Part shown: positions 17,362-26,632 of the stretch, piece after piece
How positions within the stretch are numbered: position 1 is the first letter of the stretch
Layout of the letters: every line of letters begins with the position of its first letter
Assembly (NCBI GenBank): GCA_016718805.1
Contig: JADKCP010000011.1
Location: 372,001-436,000, forward strand
DNA from: Bacteroidota bacterium
GTDB taxonomy: Bacteria; Bacteroidota; Bacteroidia; UBA4408
DNA length: 64,000 bases
Direction: 5' to 3'
Notes under the pieces: generated by a model
Seen by the model: the letters and a program-made list of their open reading frames with translations, nothing else
What the model was told of the DNA's origin: nothing
Databases searched by the model: none
Position numbers and translations under genes: made by a program

Positions 17362-18489
17362 TTGAAAATTGCAGTAAATACCAGACTCTTCCTAAAAAAT
17401 AAAATGGAAGGTATGGGTTGGTTTGGATATGAATCGCTGAAGCGTATTGTAACCAATCATCCTGAGCATGAATTTATATTCATTTTTGATCGACCTTATC
17501 ACACTGATTTTGTTTTTGCTCCGAATATAACTCCGGTAGTATTGTTCCCTCCTACCCGACACCCGCTTTTATGGATTTGTTGGTTTGAAATAAGTGTAAC
17601 CAGACTACTAAAAAAACATCAACCAGATTTGTTTTTATCGCCGGATGGGATGATTCCTTTGCGAACGAAAACGAAATGCCTTACGGTAATACACGACTTA
17701 AATTTTATTTATTATAAAAAAGATATGCCCTTGCTGGTGGAGAAATATTACAATTATTTTTTTCCACGCTTCGCAAAAAAAGCTGTTCGTATTGCAACTG
17801 TTTCAGAATACTCAAAGCAAGATATTTGTAAAAATTACGCCATCCCATCGGATAAAATAGACGTTGTTTACAATGGGTCAAACCTGCTGTATCAGCCTGT
17901 TAACGAAGCTATAAAAATTTCAGTTAAAAATGAGTTAACGAATGGTAATCCGTATTTTCTTTTTGTTGGTGCAATGCATCCGCGAAAAAATTTAGTGAAT
18001 TTATTTAAAGCTTTTGATGCATTTAAAATCAATAATCCCAATACAACAAAACTGGTTATTGTTGGGAACAAAATGTACTGGCGAAAGGATTTAGAAGCTG
18101 CTTATTCGGCTATGAAATTTAAAGACGAAGTTCTTTTTACAGGAAGGTTAAGTCCTGAAAAACTAAAAGATGTATTGGGTTCAGCATTAGCTTTGGTGTA
18201 TGTTCCTTATTTTGAAGGATTCGGAATACCGTTGATTGAAGCAATGAATAGTGGAGTTCCAGTTATTACTTCGAATTTAACTTCGATGCCTGAAATTGCC
18301 GGAGACGCTGCATTATTAGTTGATCCGTTTTCGATAGATCAAATAAGTGAAGCTTTGCATCAACTGAACAATAATCCTTCTTTAAGGGAAACTTTGATAG
18401 CAAAAGGAAATATGCGCAAATTGGCCTTTAGCTGGGATAAAACAGCAACTAAGCTTTGGAATTCGATTGAATTAGCATTGCGCGAATAG
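17362..18489 (+). CDS. Glycosyltransferase family 4
   Basis: A GT-B fold retaining transferase of about 375 residues. I choose the TTG at 17362 as start because it gives the family N-terminus KIAVNTRLFLKNKMEGMGWF and has AAGGAA just upstream. The longer frame from 17326 adds 12 unlikely residues and overlaps a possible promoter. The acceptor domain is followed by GAMHPRKNL (~205) and the donor-binding EGFGIPLIEAMNSGVPV (~286), where the E-x7-E pattern binds the nucleotide sugar. Acceptor and donor are unknown. It is 1 bp upstream of rnhB, so the two are co-transcribed. Confidence 0.87.
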   Translation: MKIAVNTRLFLKNKMEGMGWFGYESLKRIVTNHPEHEFIFIFDRPYHTDFVFAPNITPVVLFPPTRHPLLWICWFEISVTRLLKKHQPDLFLSPDGMIPLRTKTKCLTVIHDLNFIYYKKDMPLLVEKYYNYFFPRFAKKAVRIATVSEYSKQDICKNYAIPSDKIDVVYNGSNLLYQPVNEAIKISVKNELTNGNPYFLFVGAMHPRKNLVNLFKAFDAFKINNPNTTKLVIVGNKMYWRKDLEAAYSAMKFKDEVLFTGRLSPEKLKDVLGSALALVYVPYFEGFGIPLIEAMNSGVPVITSNLTSMPEIAGDAALLVDPFSIDQISEALHQLNNNPSLRETLIAKGNMRKLAFSWDKTATKLWNSIELALRE

Positions 18490-18490
18490 A

Positions 18491-19093
18491 ATGTTAGAAA
18501 AATATTTTTCAAAAACAGGAATTGAAGCCGGTTGTGATGAAGCCGGAAGAGGCTGCTTGGCAGGGCCTGTGGTTGCTGCTTCAGTTGTTCTTCCTAAAAA
18601 AATTTCTGTTGAATTGAAAGCGCTGAATGATTCAAAAAAATTGAGTGAAAAAGACCGTGAAGCATTTCGACCGCTTATTGAAAAAAACGCATTAGCGTAC
18701 GCAGTAGGAATAGTTTCGGCAAAGGAAATTGACGCAATAAATATTTTAAATGCATCCTTTTTAGCGATGCATCGAGCAATTGATCAATTGCAAATTCAAC
18801 CAGAACTATTGTTGATTGATGGAAATCGATTTAAGCCATACAAAAAAATAGCACATAAATGCATCGTGAAAGGCGATGGTAAATACCTTTCAATTGCAGC
18901 AGCATCTATACTTGCTAAAACTTATCGTGACGAGTTAATGGAACACTTACACGAAAAATTTCCGGTTTACAATTGGAAAAAAAACAAAGCTTATCCAACA
19001 TTATTTCATCGCACCATGATTCAACAACATGGCATTTGTGAGCAGCATCGATTGAGTTTTAGCCTTATTGATTCGCAATTAAAATTGATTTAA
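18491..19093 (+). CDS. rnhB: Ribonuclease HII
   Basis: A 200-residue enzyme that removes ribonucleotides and RNA from RNA/DNA hybrids. The catalytic acids are all visible: D16 and E17 in GCDEAGRG, D110 in LLIDGN and D129 in VKGDGKYLSIAAASILAK. The C-terminal signature YNWKKNKAYPTLFH followed by HRLSF is also present. The length is normal. It starts 1 bp after the glycosyltransferase stop and 13 bp before the next gene, so it is in the middle of a three-gene operon. Confidence 0.97.
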   Translation: MLEKYFSKTGIEAGCDEAGRGCLAGPVVAASVVLPKKISVELKALNDSKKLSEKDREAFRPLIEKNALAYAVGIVSAKEIDAINILNASFLAMHRAIDQLQIQPELLLIDGNRFKPYKKIAHKCIVKGDGKYLSIAAASILAKTYRDELMEHLHEKFPVYNWKKNKAYPTLFHRTMIQQHGICEQHRLSFSLIDSQLKLI

Positions 19094-19106
19094 TTTAAAC
19101 CAACAC

Positions 19107-21836
19107 ATGCTAAAAAAAATACTGATAACTTTATTAATTGTACCTGTAGTAGGAGCAGCTATTTATGGTTATTTCCATTTTAAACAAATTAAAACACCCC
19201 TTAGCCCGGTTATTCAAGCTATTCCAGTAAATACTGCATTAATTGTAAAATGCAACACCCCCAAAGCTACCTTGCAACAATTTTCGATGAATAATGCAGT
19301 TTGGAAGACCTTGATGGCTTATCCCTTTTTTGGTGAAATGCATGAAGACATACGCTTTTTGGATGGACTATTTGAAAATGGCAGTGATGCTTTGAGTTAT
19401 TTGCAAGATAAACCCTTGTTCATTTCCATACATCCAGATGCCGGTCATCATTACGATGTGCTTTATTTGATAAATCTTCCGAATACCATTTCTAAAAAAC
19501 AAGTAAATGACTTTATTAAAAATGCCTCTTCCAAAAATACAAGTGAAGCAATGCGCATATATGACGGTGTTGCTCTTAATGAATTAAAAAAAACTGAAGG
19601 GAATTCGTTCTATTATTATTTCAACAAAGGAATATTTGCCTGTTCTTTTTCTAGTTATTTAATAGAAGAGTCAATTCGACAATTAAATTCAGGAACACCT
19701 ATATCAGCTGACCCTTCCTTTGATAAAATATGGAATTCGGCCGGTAAAAAAGTAGAAGCCACACTGTTCATCAATTATGCAAATTTTTCACAAACCTTAA
19801 GTGGTGCAGTGACCAAGAAAGAAGCTGATTTTTTACCTGTTTTATCCGTATTTGCAAATTGGTCGAGCTTGGATATTAAACCCAAAGGGAATGCTTACCT
19901 CTTAACCGGTTTTTCTTACTCAAACGATTCAAGTTCAAATTATTTAAACTTATACAAAAACCAAGAAGCACAGGATATAGAATTAACTGAACATATCCCT
20001 GCCTCGGCTGCTTATGTTCATTGGACAGGATTAAGTGATGTGAATTTATTTTTTAAGCAATACGAAAATTACATCAATAATTCACCTGCCAATTTTAACC
20101 GTCAACAAGTCGCATCTAACTTTTATAAGAAGTTTGGAATAAATGCGGCTACATTTTTCAAACAGTGGATGGGCAATCAGTTTGCCTATGTAATTACTGA
20201 ATCAAACTCCGAAAATTATTTACAAAATTGCTATGCCGTAATTCAAACCAACGGTAAAAAAAATGTGACTGAATTGATGAATGATTTCAAAAAACAAACG
20301 AATAGCAAGGTTTCAAATTCAGATACCGTGAATGAATTGTTTAGAGGTTACACCATTTCACATTTAACTAGTGCTAATCTACTACCGCTAGTTTTTGGTG
20401 ATGCGTTTGCAAAACTAAGCGAGAGCTACTATGTGATAACTGAAGCATCTGTAATATTTGGTAATTCGCGCTCATCTCTTAAAAAATGGATTAACGCTAT
20501 TGCTACTAACCATACCTTAGGTGAAGATGATAAATACAAAAAATTTGCTGATAACATGTCATCACAAGCTACGCTATATGTGTATTCAGCATTGGCACGT
20601 AGCCCACAATTAATTTCAAGTATTTTTAATCCTGATGTTCTAAAATGGGATGAAACGAAAACAGCTAGTTTGCGTAATTTTCAAGGCCTGGCTATGCAGT
20701 TGAGTTCAGATAAAAATTTGTTTTATAGCAATGCATACATTTCATATCAACCGGGCTATACTGCAGCACAAGAATGGATTACTGAAACTGTATTAGATAG
20801 CAGCTTGCATCAGACTCCATCTTTTTTAACACACCCCGATGACAGCAGTAAATATGTGTTGGTACAAGACGATGCACTTAACATTTATTTGATTGATAAA
20901 GATGGTAAAGTGAAATGGAAAAAAGGAATGGCAGAAAAAATTCATGGAAAAGCGCTTGCCATTGCTTCACGCAAAGGCAATGAATTAGAGATACTTTTTT
21001 CAACTTCAACAAAGATTTATTTGTTGGATGAGGCTGGAAATAATGTTGGAAAATTTCCGGTTAGTTTAAGCTTTAAAGCAAGTAATGCTGTATCGGTGGT
21101 TGATTATGACTCAAATGGAGAATATCGTTTTTTAATTGCTGAAAGTAATAAACGTGTATACAATTACACACATAAGGGTGATCCTGTAAACGGATGGGAA
21201 GCAGTGCCGATGAATGATGTTATTACTGCTCCCATACGCTATTTCAGAACCAAGGGATTAGATTATATTGTTTTAGTTGATAGAAGTGGAAATGTAAATT
21301 TGCTGGACCGTAAAGGAAAATCGCAAGTAAAGTTTAAGCAGAAATTTAAATCGCTTTATGCCAATAACTATCAGCTTCAAGTTGAAAACACCCTGAATGG
21401 AAGTTCTTTGTATGCGCTTGATTCTTCGGGTATATGCACACGATTGTATTTTTCAGGTAAACTTGAAAAAAATGAACTTTCTGTAAAAGGCAATTTCTAC
21501 AATTCTTTATTAACTAATGAAGGAATTAAAAATTTGTTGCTTTCAAAAAATAAAGCAAGTATTTATAACGCAAATATGGAAATGCAAAATGAATTTAAAA
21601 TTCCATTTCAAGCAAGCTATAATCCGCTGTTTTGCACTAGTTCAAAAAAATCGTTTGAGTTTATTATGGCTTCAGCGGATAAAGGTTTAGTGCTTTTAAG
21701 TTCTGAAGGTGCTGTAATCAGTAGCTATTCGTGCGCAGTGAGCAGCGAACCCGCAATAGGTAAATTGTATTCCGACCAAAGTTGGTATGTTGCTGTTGGT
21801 GTAGGAAATAAACTGCGTATTTATCCTGCCTACTAA
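19107..21836 (+). CDS. Large membrane-anchored protein, DUF3352-like N-terminal part and propeller-like C-terminal part
   Basis: A 909-residue protein with one N-terminal transmembrane anchor (ILITLLIVPVVGAAIYGYF) and the rest outside the cytoplasm. Residues ~40-560 resemble the DUF3352 type (AIPVNTALIVKC, a repeated pattern of long beta strands and helices). Residues ~590-905 carry repeated short motifs (NIYLIDKDGKVKWKKG, KIYLLDEAGNNVGKFP, NVNLLDRKGKSQVKF), which suggest a PQQ/WD-like beta-propeller. The function is unknown. It shares an operon with a glycosyltransferase and rnhB. That pairing may be positional rather than functional. Confidence 0.75.
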   Translation: MLKKILITLLIVPVVGAAIYGYFHFKQIKTPLSPVIQAIPVNTALIVKCNTPKATLQQFSMNNAVWKTLMAYPFFGEMHEDIRFLDGLFENGSDALSYLQDKPLFISIHPDAGHHYDVLYLINLPNTISKKQVNDFIKNASSKNTSEAMRIYDGVALNELKKTEGNSFYYYFNKGIFACSFSSYLIEESIRQLNSGTPISADPSFDKIWNSAGKKVEATLFINYANFSQTLSGAVTKKEADFLPVLSVFANWSSLDIKPKGNAYLLTGFSYSNDSSSNYLNLYKNQEAQDIELTEHIPASAAYVHWTGLSDVNLFFKQYENYINNSPANFNRQQVASNFYKKFGINAATFFKQWMGNQFAYVITESNSENYLQNCYAVIQTNGKKNVTELMNDFKKQTNSKVSNSDTVNELFRGYTISHLTSANLLPLVFGDAFAKLSESYYVITEASVIFGNSRSSLKKWINAIATNHTLGEDDKYKKFADNMSSQATLYVYSALARSPQLISSIFNPDVLKWDETKTASLRNFQGLAMQLSSDKNLFYSNAYISYQPGYTAAQEWITETVLDSSLHQTPSFLTHPDDSSKYVLVQDDALNIYLIDKDGKVKWKKGMAEKIHGKALAIASRKGNELEILFSTSTKIYLLDEAGNNVGKFPVSLSFKASNAVSVVDYDSNGEYRFLIAESNKRVYNYTHKGDPVNGWEAVPMNDVITAPIRYFRTKGLDYIVLVDRSGNVNLLDRKGKSQVKFKQKFKSLYANNYQLQVENTLNGSSLYALDSSGICTRLYFSGKLEKNELSVKGNFYNSLLTNEGIKNLLLSKNKASIYNANMEMQNEFKIPFQASYNPLFCTSSKKSFEFIMASADKGLVLLSSEGAVISSYSCAVSSEPAIGKLYSDQSWYVAVGVGNKLRIYPAY

Positions 21837-22315
21837 ATTATTCAACTTACAGATTTTTATATTTTTCTTCTGATAAAACTCTCTTGAAAGTTGTTTAATT
21901 AATCATTTCAAATTGTCGATTTGAGTGCAATCAATCTGAGATAAAGATTATAAATCATCTATTTTTTATTTCCTAGGTTAAATAAAATGCTTGATTAATA
22001 TTTGATAGTTTAATTTTTAAGAATTTATACAATCATAATTGGTATACTTTATTGGTTTTCGGTTCAATTAGCTATCCTCTTTCTAATAATTGTTCATAAA
22101 ATTTGGCTCCTATTAGCAGTGACTCAAACTGAATAAGGCTTATGAATAAAAGTTTTTCAACAAATGAGTAAAACTCCAAACGGTACAGAAATATTTTTTA
22201 ACTTGCGTATTAATTTATTTAGCATAAGTATAAACTTAAAAAACGCACTGTGAAATAATGTTGAAAATCCATTATTTTATACTGTACACAAAATCAAATT
22301 TAATCTACTAGTAGC
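21837..22315. other. 479-bp intergenic region without a recognised feature
   Basis: Strongly AT-rich sequence between two same-strand operons. I see no ORF of note, no strong hairpin with a T-run and no TTG/TAnnTTTG pair. A terminator for the upstream operon and a promoter for the lipoprotein gene should lie here but were not identified. Confidence 0.5.
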
Positions 22316-23968
22316 ATGAAATATAACTATACATCCATATTGATGTTTCCGCTTCGCTTTTTATTTTTTATTGGCGGAATCACTACCTGTCTTACCTCTT
22401 GTGTAAAAGAAGAGTATAACATGGATAATATTGAAGAAGGTACATGGACTCCCAACCTTGCAATACCGCTAGTGTATACGGATTTTTCTATTAATGATAT
22501 TGTGCTACGTACTGATAAAAACGGCAATATCACCACAGCTGCCGATAATTTTTGCACCTTGGTTTATACCGGAACACTGTTTTCAATTAATGCTACCGAT
22601 TTTGTAGTGTTGCCTAATCAAACAAAGGCTACAAGTTTTGCCATCACTGCATTAGAAGAAAATGCATACAATTTATTGCCGGTAGGAAGCAGTGCAACTT
22701 TTAATCGTTCTCAAAACATTATTTTTCAACCGGGAAGTACAAATGCACAGTTTGATTCGATACTTTTTTCTGGTGGTGAAATTGTGTTTAACATCAATAA
22801 AACTTTCACGGCAGGAGCTACTTTAGAAATAAATATTCCTGGTGCAAAGAAAAATGGCCTATCATTTTTTGATACCTTTGGCTTAAATACAGGTACCACA
22901 ACACGTACCTTAAATTTAAGTGATTATAAATTTGACCTTACTGCAAATGGCAGTGGACACAATCAATTCTTAATTAATTACAACATCACGGTTACAAAAG
23001 AACCCGGAAAAACCGTTAATGCCGGCACTGTTGTAAGTGTTACTGAGGATATTAAGAATCAAGAATTTCAAACAGTATTCGGAAATGTTGGCACGCAAAG
23101 TAATTTGACACCGAATTCAGATACTGTAGCCATTAGTATTTTCAGACATAACAATACACCTATCGGAATTGGAACTTTTCATTTTGCCGATCCTGTTTTG
23201 AAAATGTATTTGGTTAACTCATTTGGTTTACCGGTTAGTATTAATTCCATTGATTTAAAATGGTACAATCCGGGCTTTGGTGTTGGTAATATTGCGAATC
23301 CTACCTTCAGTCCTATTTTAGTGAATGCCCCAACAGTTGTTGGAGATGCCAGAGTTAGCGATACATTAAAACTCGATAATAACAACAGCGATTTAAATGC
23401 TGCGATGGACAATCATCCGAAGTATATTATTTACAATGTTAATTCCTTAACCAATCCACCAAATATGCCCCCGCAGAACAATTTTGTTGATGCAGGAAGC
23501 AAGTTAAAAGCCAATGTTGAAGTAATATTGCCAATGTATGGAAATGCAAAAGATTTTACCTTTGATGATACCGTTAAATTTAAATTCCAGAAAGTAGATA
23601 ATGTTGAAAACATACTATTTAAAGCACTTGCAGTAAATGATTTCCCAATGGGAATAAAGTTGCAAATTTATTTTACCGATTCTACTTATCAGATTTTTGA
23701 TTCGCTATTTACCAATTCAAATGTGCTTCCTTCGGCTACTGTGCAGTTTTTGCCTTCCGGCTTACAAACTTCAACACCCAGTGAAAAAGGAACAGATGTG
23801 TATTTTGATAGAGCTCGTGCACTGTCTTTAAAAAATGCCCGTTACATTATTGTTCGCGCTATATCTTCCACCTTTAGTGAAGGAACAAAAAACGTAAAAA
23901 TATACAGCGACCGTCGATTAAAAGTGAAGCTTGGAGCAAGAGCTCAGATGAATATCCCTATTAAATAA
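22316..23968 (+). CDS. Unrecognised secreted lipoprotein
   Basis: A 550-residue protein with a lipoprotein signal peptide: hydrophobic core FPLRFLFFIGGITTCL and lipobox LTSC with the lipidated Cys at about residue 29. It should be anchored in the outer membrane. The mature part is beta-rich, with repeated phrases on stretches such as NLAIPLVYTDFSIND and VKFKFQKVDN. No domain is recognised. It precedes the OmpA gene by 18 bp. A lipoprotein co-expressed with a beta-barrel/OmpA protein suggests that the two act together in the outer membrane (inference). Confidence 0.75.
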   Translation: MKYNYTSILMFPLRFLFFIGGITTCLTSCVKEEYNMDNIEEGTWTPNLAIPLVYTDFSINDIVLRTDKNGNITTAADNFCTLVYTGTLFSINATDFVVLPNQTKATSFAITALEENAYNLLPVGSSATFNRSQNIIFQPGSTNAQFDSILFSGGEIVFNINKTFTAGATLEINIPGAKKNGLSFFDTFGLNTGTTTRTLNLSDYKFDLTANGSGHNQFLINYNITVTKEPGKTVNAGTVVSVTEDIKNQEFQTVFGNVGTQSNLTPNSDTVAISIFRHNNTPIGIGTFHFADPVLKMYLVNSFGLPVSINSIDLKWYNPGFGVGNIANPTFSPILVNAPTVVGDARVSDTLKLDNNNSDLNAAMDNHPKYIIYNVNSLTNPPNMPPQNNFVDAGSKLKANVEVILPMYGNAKDFTFDDTVKFKFQKVDNVENILFKALAVNDFPMGIKLQIYFTDSTYQIFDSLFTNSNVLPSATVQFLPSGLQTSTPSEKGTDVYFDRARALSLKNARYIIVRAISSTFSEGTKNVKIYSDRRLKVKLGARAQMNIPIK

Positions 23969-23986
23969 TTGCAAATCGATATTCAA

Positions 23987-26539
23987 ATGAAAGCTACTAA
24001 ACAAACATTGAACTTCTTTATGAACGCAAAATTCAACTTATTTTTTGCTTTTTGTTTGCTGATGACTGTAAAAGTATCAGCCCAACAAAACCTTACACTC
24101 TATAATCTAAAAGCCATTCCTCAATCCAATTATATTAACCCTGGAATACTTCCTGAAAGTCGTGTAAATATTGGACTGCCAATTATTTCTTCGCTTTACT
24201 TAAACAAAAGCAATAGCGGATTTAAATTAAATGACCTGATTCAAAAAGGCAGCAATGGCTCCACTCAAATCGACTTTGCCAATATGATTGGGAAATTATC
24301 CGACAACAATTATTTTGCACTTGCATTGCAAACCGATTTACTGAGCGCTAATTTTAAGGTAAAAGAAAATTACTTTAGTTTAAATTCTAGCTATAAGGTA
24401 AATTGGCGAGTACGCTATCCTAAAGATTTACTCAATTTTATTTGGCAAGGCAATGGAGCCTCACTTGGCGAGGAGTTGCATTTTAATTTAGGCTTAGATG
24501 CTACTACATACTTAGAATACGGACTAGGTTATAGCCGCGAAATTGGCGACAAGCTTTCTCTTGGTATTCGAGTAAAATACCTCAGCGGCATTGCCAATAT
24601 CTCTACCAATAAAAGCGACATTACACTTACTACCAATCCTCAAACTTATGATATAACAGCTACTTCCGATATAGTATTTAATACCTCAGGAATAGTTGAT
24701 AATCCTTTTGATGGATTGGGATTAAACGATGTTATTACCAAACTTCACAACAGAGGATATGGAATTGATTTTGGAGGTAGTTACAAAGTAAACGATCTTA
24801 TTACTGTAAATGCCAGTGTGCTTGATTTGGGCTCTATAAAATGGAATTTCGCACCAACCAATTATGTTAGTGGAAATCCGAATGCCACTTTTACCTATCA
24901 GGGAATTGACTTAAATACATTTGTGAACGACAGTACATCAATAGATAAAGCGGTTGAATTAGTGTTTGATTCACTTAATGCGACCTTTGCGTTAGATACG
25001 CTTCACCGCAGTTACAAAACAAAATTAGGACCTCAAATTTATGCAGGTGCTCAATATTCGCTCGGTGAACAAAGCAGTGTTTCTCTTTTATTGCAGGGAC
25101 ATTTTTTTGATAAAAAGTTGCATCCAGCCTTGGCTCTTTCCTACAATTATAAAATTGATAAGTATTTAAATGGTTCAATAAACTATTCAATGTTTAATCG
25201 CAGTTACATGAATATTGGTCTTGGACTAGCTGTTAATTTAGGGCCGGTACAACTGTATGCAGTAAGCGACAATGTATTGGGATTGTTTGTTTACAATAAA
25301 TACAACGTTACCAACGACGATGGAAAAAAAACCAGTATTACCTATCCGGGAAATACAAAAAATTTGAATTTGCGTGTTGGCCTAAATCTAACCTTTGGAC
25401 GTAAACCGTTGGATAAAGACAAAGATGGTGTTGTAAATAAAAAAGATGCCTGTCCAGAAATTCCGGGATTGGTTGAATTTCAAGGTTGTCCGGATAAGGA
25501 TGGAGATAAAATTCCGGATAAAGATGATAAATGCCCGGATGTAGCAGGTTTAAAAGAGTTCTTTGGTTGTCCGGATAAAGACGGAGACAAAATTATTGAC
25601 TCAGAAGATAATTGTCCGGATGTACCTGGATTAGCTGAGTTTAAAGGTTGCCCTGATAAAGATGGTGATAAAGTGATTGACAAAGAAGATGAATGCCCGG
25701 AGATTGCAGGATTGGTTGAATTTAAAGGTTGTCCGGATAAGGATGGAGATAAAATTCCGGATAAGGATGATGATTGTGCCGACATTATTGGCTTAGCTAA
25801 ATTTAACGGTTGCCCGGATGCCGATAACGATGAAATAAAGGACAGTGAGGATCGTTGTCCAACCAGACCGGGTCCTGTTGAAAATAAAGGATGTCCTGAG
25901 GATGTATTGTATGTATTGGATGCAACTGGTAAGGTGATTAAGTTTACAACAAAAGGTAAAGATGGTTTCTTCCATTTTGAATCACTGCCGGCTGATGGAG
26001 ATTTTAAATTCCGTTTAGATGGTGATGGAACCGAGACAATTGATAAGTTAAATATTTTGGTTGGAGGTGTTTCTTTAAGAGCAACTCGAATGAAGGATGG
26101 CTTCTTTAAATTTGAGAAAATTGTTCCGGATGAATCACGCTTGAAAGAAGAGAAGGTAATAGATGTTCCTATTAAGCTATTAAAGGAAGAACAGGAAATT
26201 TTGAAAAAGGCTTTTGATAATCTTGAATTTAATTTAGGTAAAGATATTATTCGTTACGAATCATACGCCTCATTAGATGATTTAGGAAAATTACTCGTGA
26301 AGAAATCCGATTGGCGTTTAAAACTTAGTGGACATACCGACAATGCCGGAAATGCAAAAGCCAATTTATTGTTGTCGCAAAAACGCGCACAAGCTGTTAA
26401 AAATTTCCTTGTTGACAGAGGAATAAAAGCAGATAGAATTATTGTAGAATACTTCGGATCGAGCAAGCCTGTTGCCGATAATAAAACGGAAGCAGGTAGA
26501 CAAAAAAACCGCAGGGTGGAAATGAAGATAATAGAGTAA
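23987..26539 (+). CDS. Outer-membrane protein: DUF5723-like barrel, six TSP3 repeats, OmpA domain
   Basis: An 850-residue protein. The ATG at 23987 is chosen because it starts the signal peptide (MKATKQ, core FFAFCLLMTVKVSAQQ). The TTG at 23969 only adds residues. Residues ~25-470 look like a DUF5723-type beta-barrel (NLTLYNLKAIPQSNYINPGI). Residues 476-637 are six 27-residue calcium-binding thrombospondin type 3-like repeats (DKDGDKIPDKDDKCP). A short linker domain follows, then a C-terminal OmpA domain (~745-850) with LSGHTDNAGNAKANLLLSQ and QKNRRVEM, which binds peptidoglycan. It ties the outer membrane to the cell wall. It is co-transcribed with the preceding lipoprotein. Confidence 0.85.
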   Translation: MKATKQTLNFFMNAKFNLFFAFCLLMTVKVSAQQNLTLYNLKAIPQSNYINPGILPESRVNIGLPIISSLYLNKSNSGFKLNDLIQKGSNGSTQIDFANMIGKLSDNNYFALALQTDLLSANFKVKENYFSLNSSYKVNWRVRYPKDLLNFIWQGNGASLGEELHFNLGLDATTYLEYGLGYSREIGDKLSLGIRVKYLSGIANISTNKSDITLTTNPQTYDITATSDIVFNTSGIVDNPFDGLGLNDVITKLHNRGYGIDFGGSYKVNDLITVNASVLDLGSIKWNFAPTNYVSGNPNATFTYQGIDLNTFVNDSTSIDKAVELVFDSLNATFALDTLHRSYKTKLGPQIYAGAQYSLGEQSSVSLLLQGHFFDKKLHPALALSYNYKIDKYLNGSINYSMFNRSYMNIGLGLAVNLGPVQLYAVSDNVLGLFVYNKYNVTNDDGKKTSITYPGNTKNLNLRVGLNLTFGRKPLDKDKDGVVNKKDACPEIPGLVEFQGCPDKDGDKIPDKDDKCPDVAGLKEFFGCPDKDGDKIIDSEDNCPDVPGLAEFKGCPDKDGDKVIDKEDECPEIAGLVEFKGCPDKDGDKIPDKDDDCADIIGLAKFNGCPDADNDEIKDSEDRCPTRPGPVENKGCPEDVLYVLDATGKVIKFTTKGKDGFFHFESLPADGDFKFRLDGDGTETIDKLNILVGGVSLRATRMKDGFFKFEKIVPDESRLKEEKVIDVPIKLLKEEQEILKKAFDNLEFNLGKDIIRYESYASLDDLGKLLVKKSDWRLKLSGHTDNAGNAKANLLLSQKRAQAVKNFLVDRGIKADRIIVEYFGSSKPVADNKTEAGRQKNRRVEMKIIE
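25412..25897 (+). repeat. Six tandem 81-bp units encoding TSP3-type repeats
   Basis: Six exact-length units of 27 codons, each beginning D-x-D-x-D and ending GCP. Copies differ at scattered positions, and the fifth has CA instead of CP after its central cysteine. The repeat rigidifies the linker between the barrel and the OmpA domain and probably binds Ca2+. Confidence 0.9.
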
Positions 26540-26541
26540 AT

Positions 26542-26576
26542 AAAAAAAGCCTCCGAAAATTCGGAGGCTTTTTTTT
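26542..26576 (+). terminator. Rho-independent terminator after the OmpA gene
   Basis: GCCTCCGAA (26549-26557) and TTCGGAGGC (26560-26568), nine perfect pairs with A7 before and T8 after. A classic strong terminator, 3 bp past the stop. Confidence 0.93.
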
Positions 26577-26632
26577 GAATTAATAATCCCCTTGTGTTCA
26601 TGAATATGCCTGGCAAAAATTAACTTTGCAAA

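Noticed and set aside
25480..25785. Minus-strand frame of 101 codons opposite the OmpA gene
   Set aside because: Repeats of LSGQPLNS mirror the 81-bp TSP3 tandem units of the plus strand. Not a gene.
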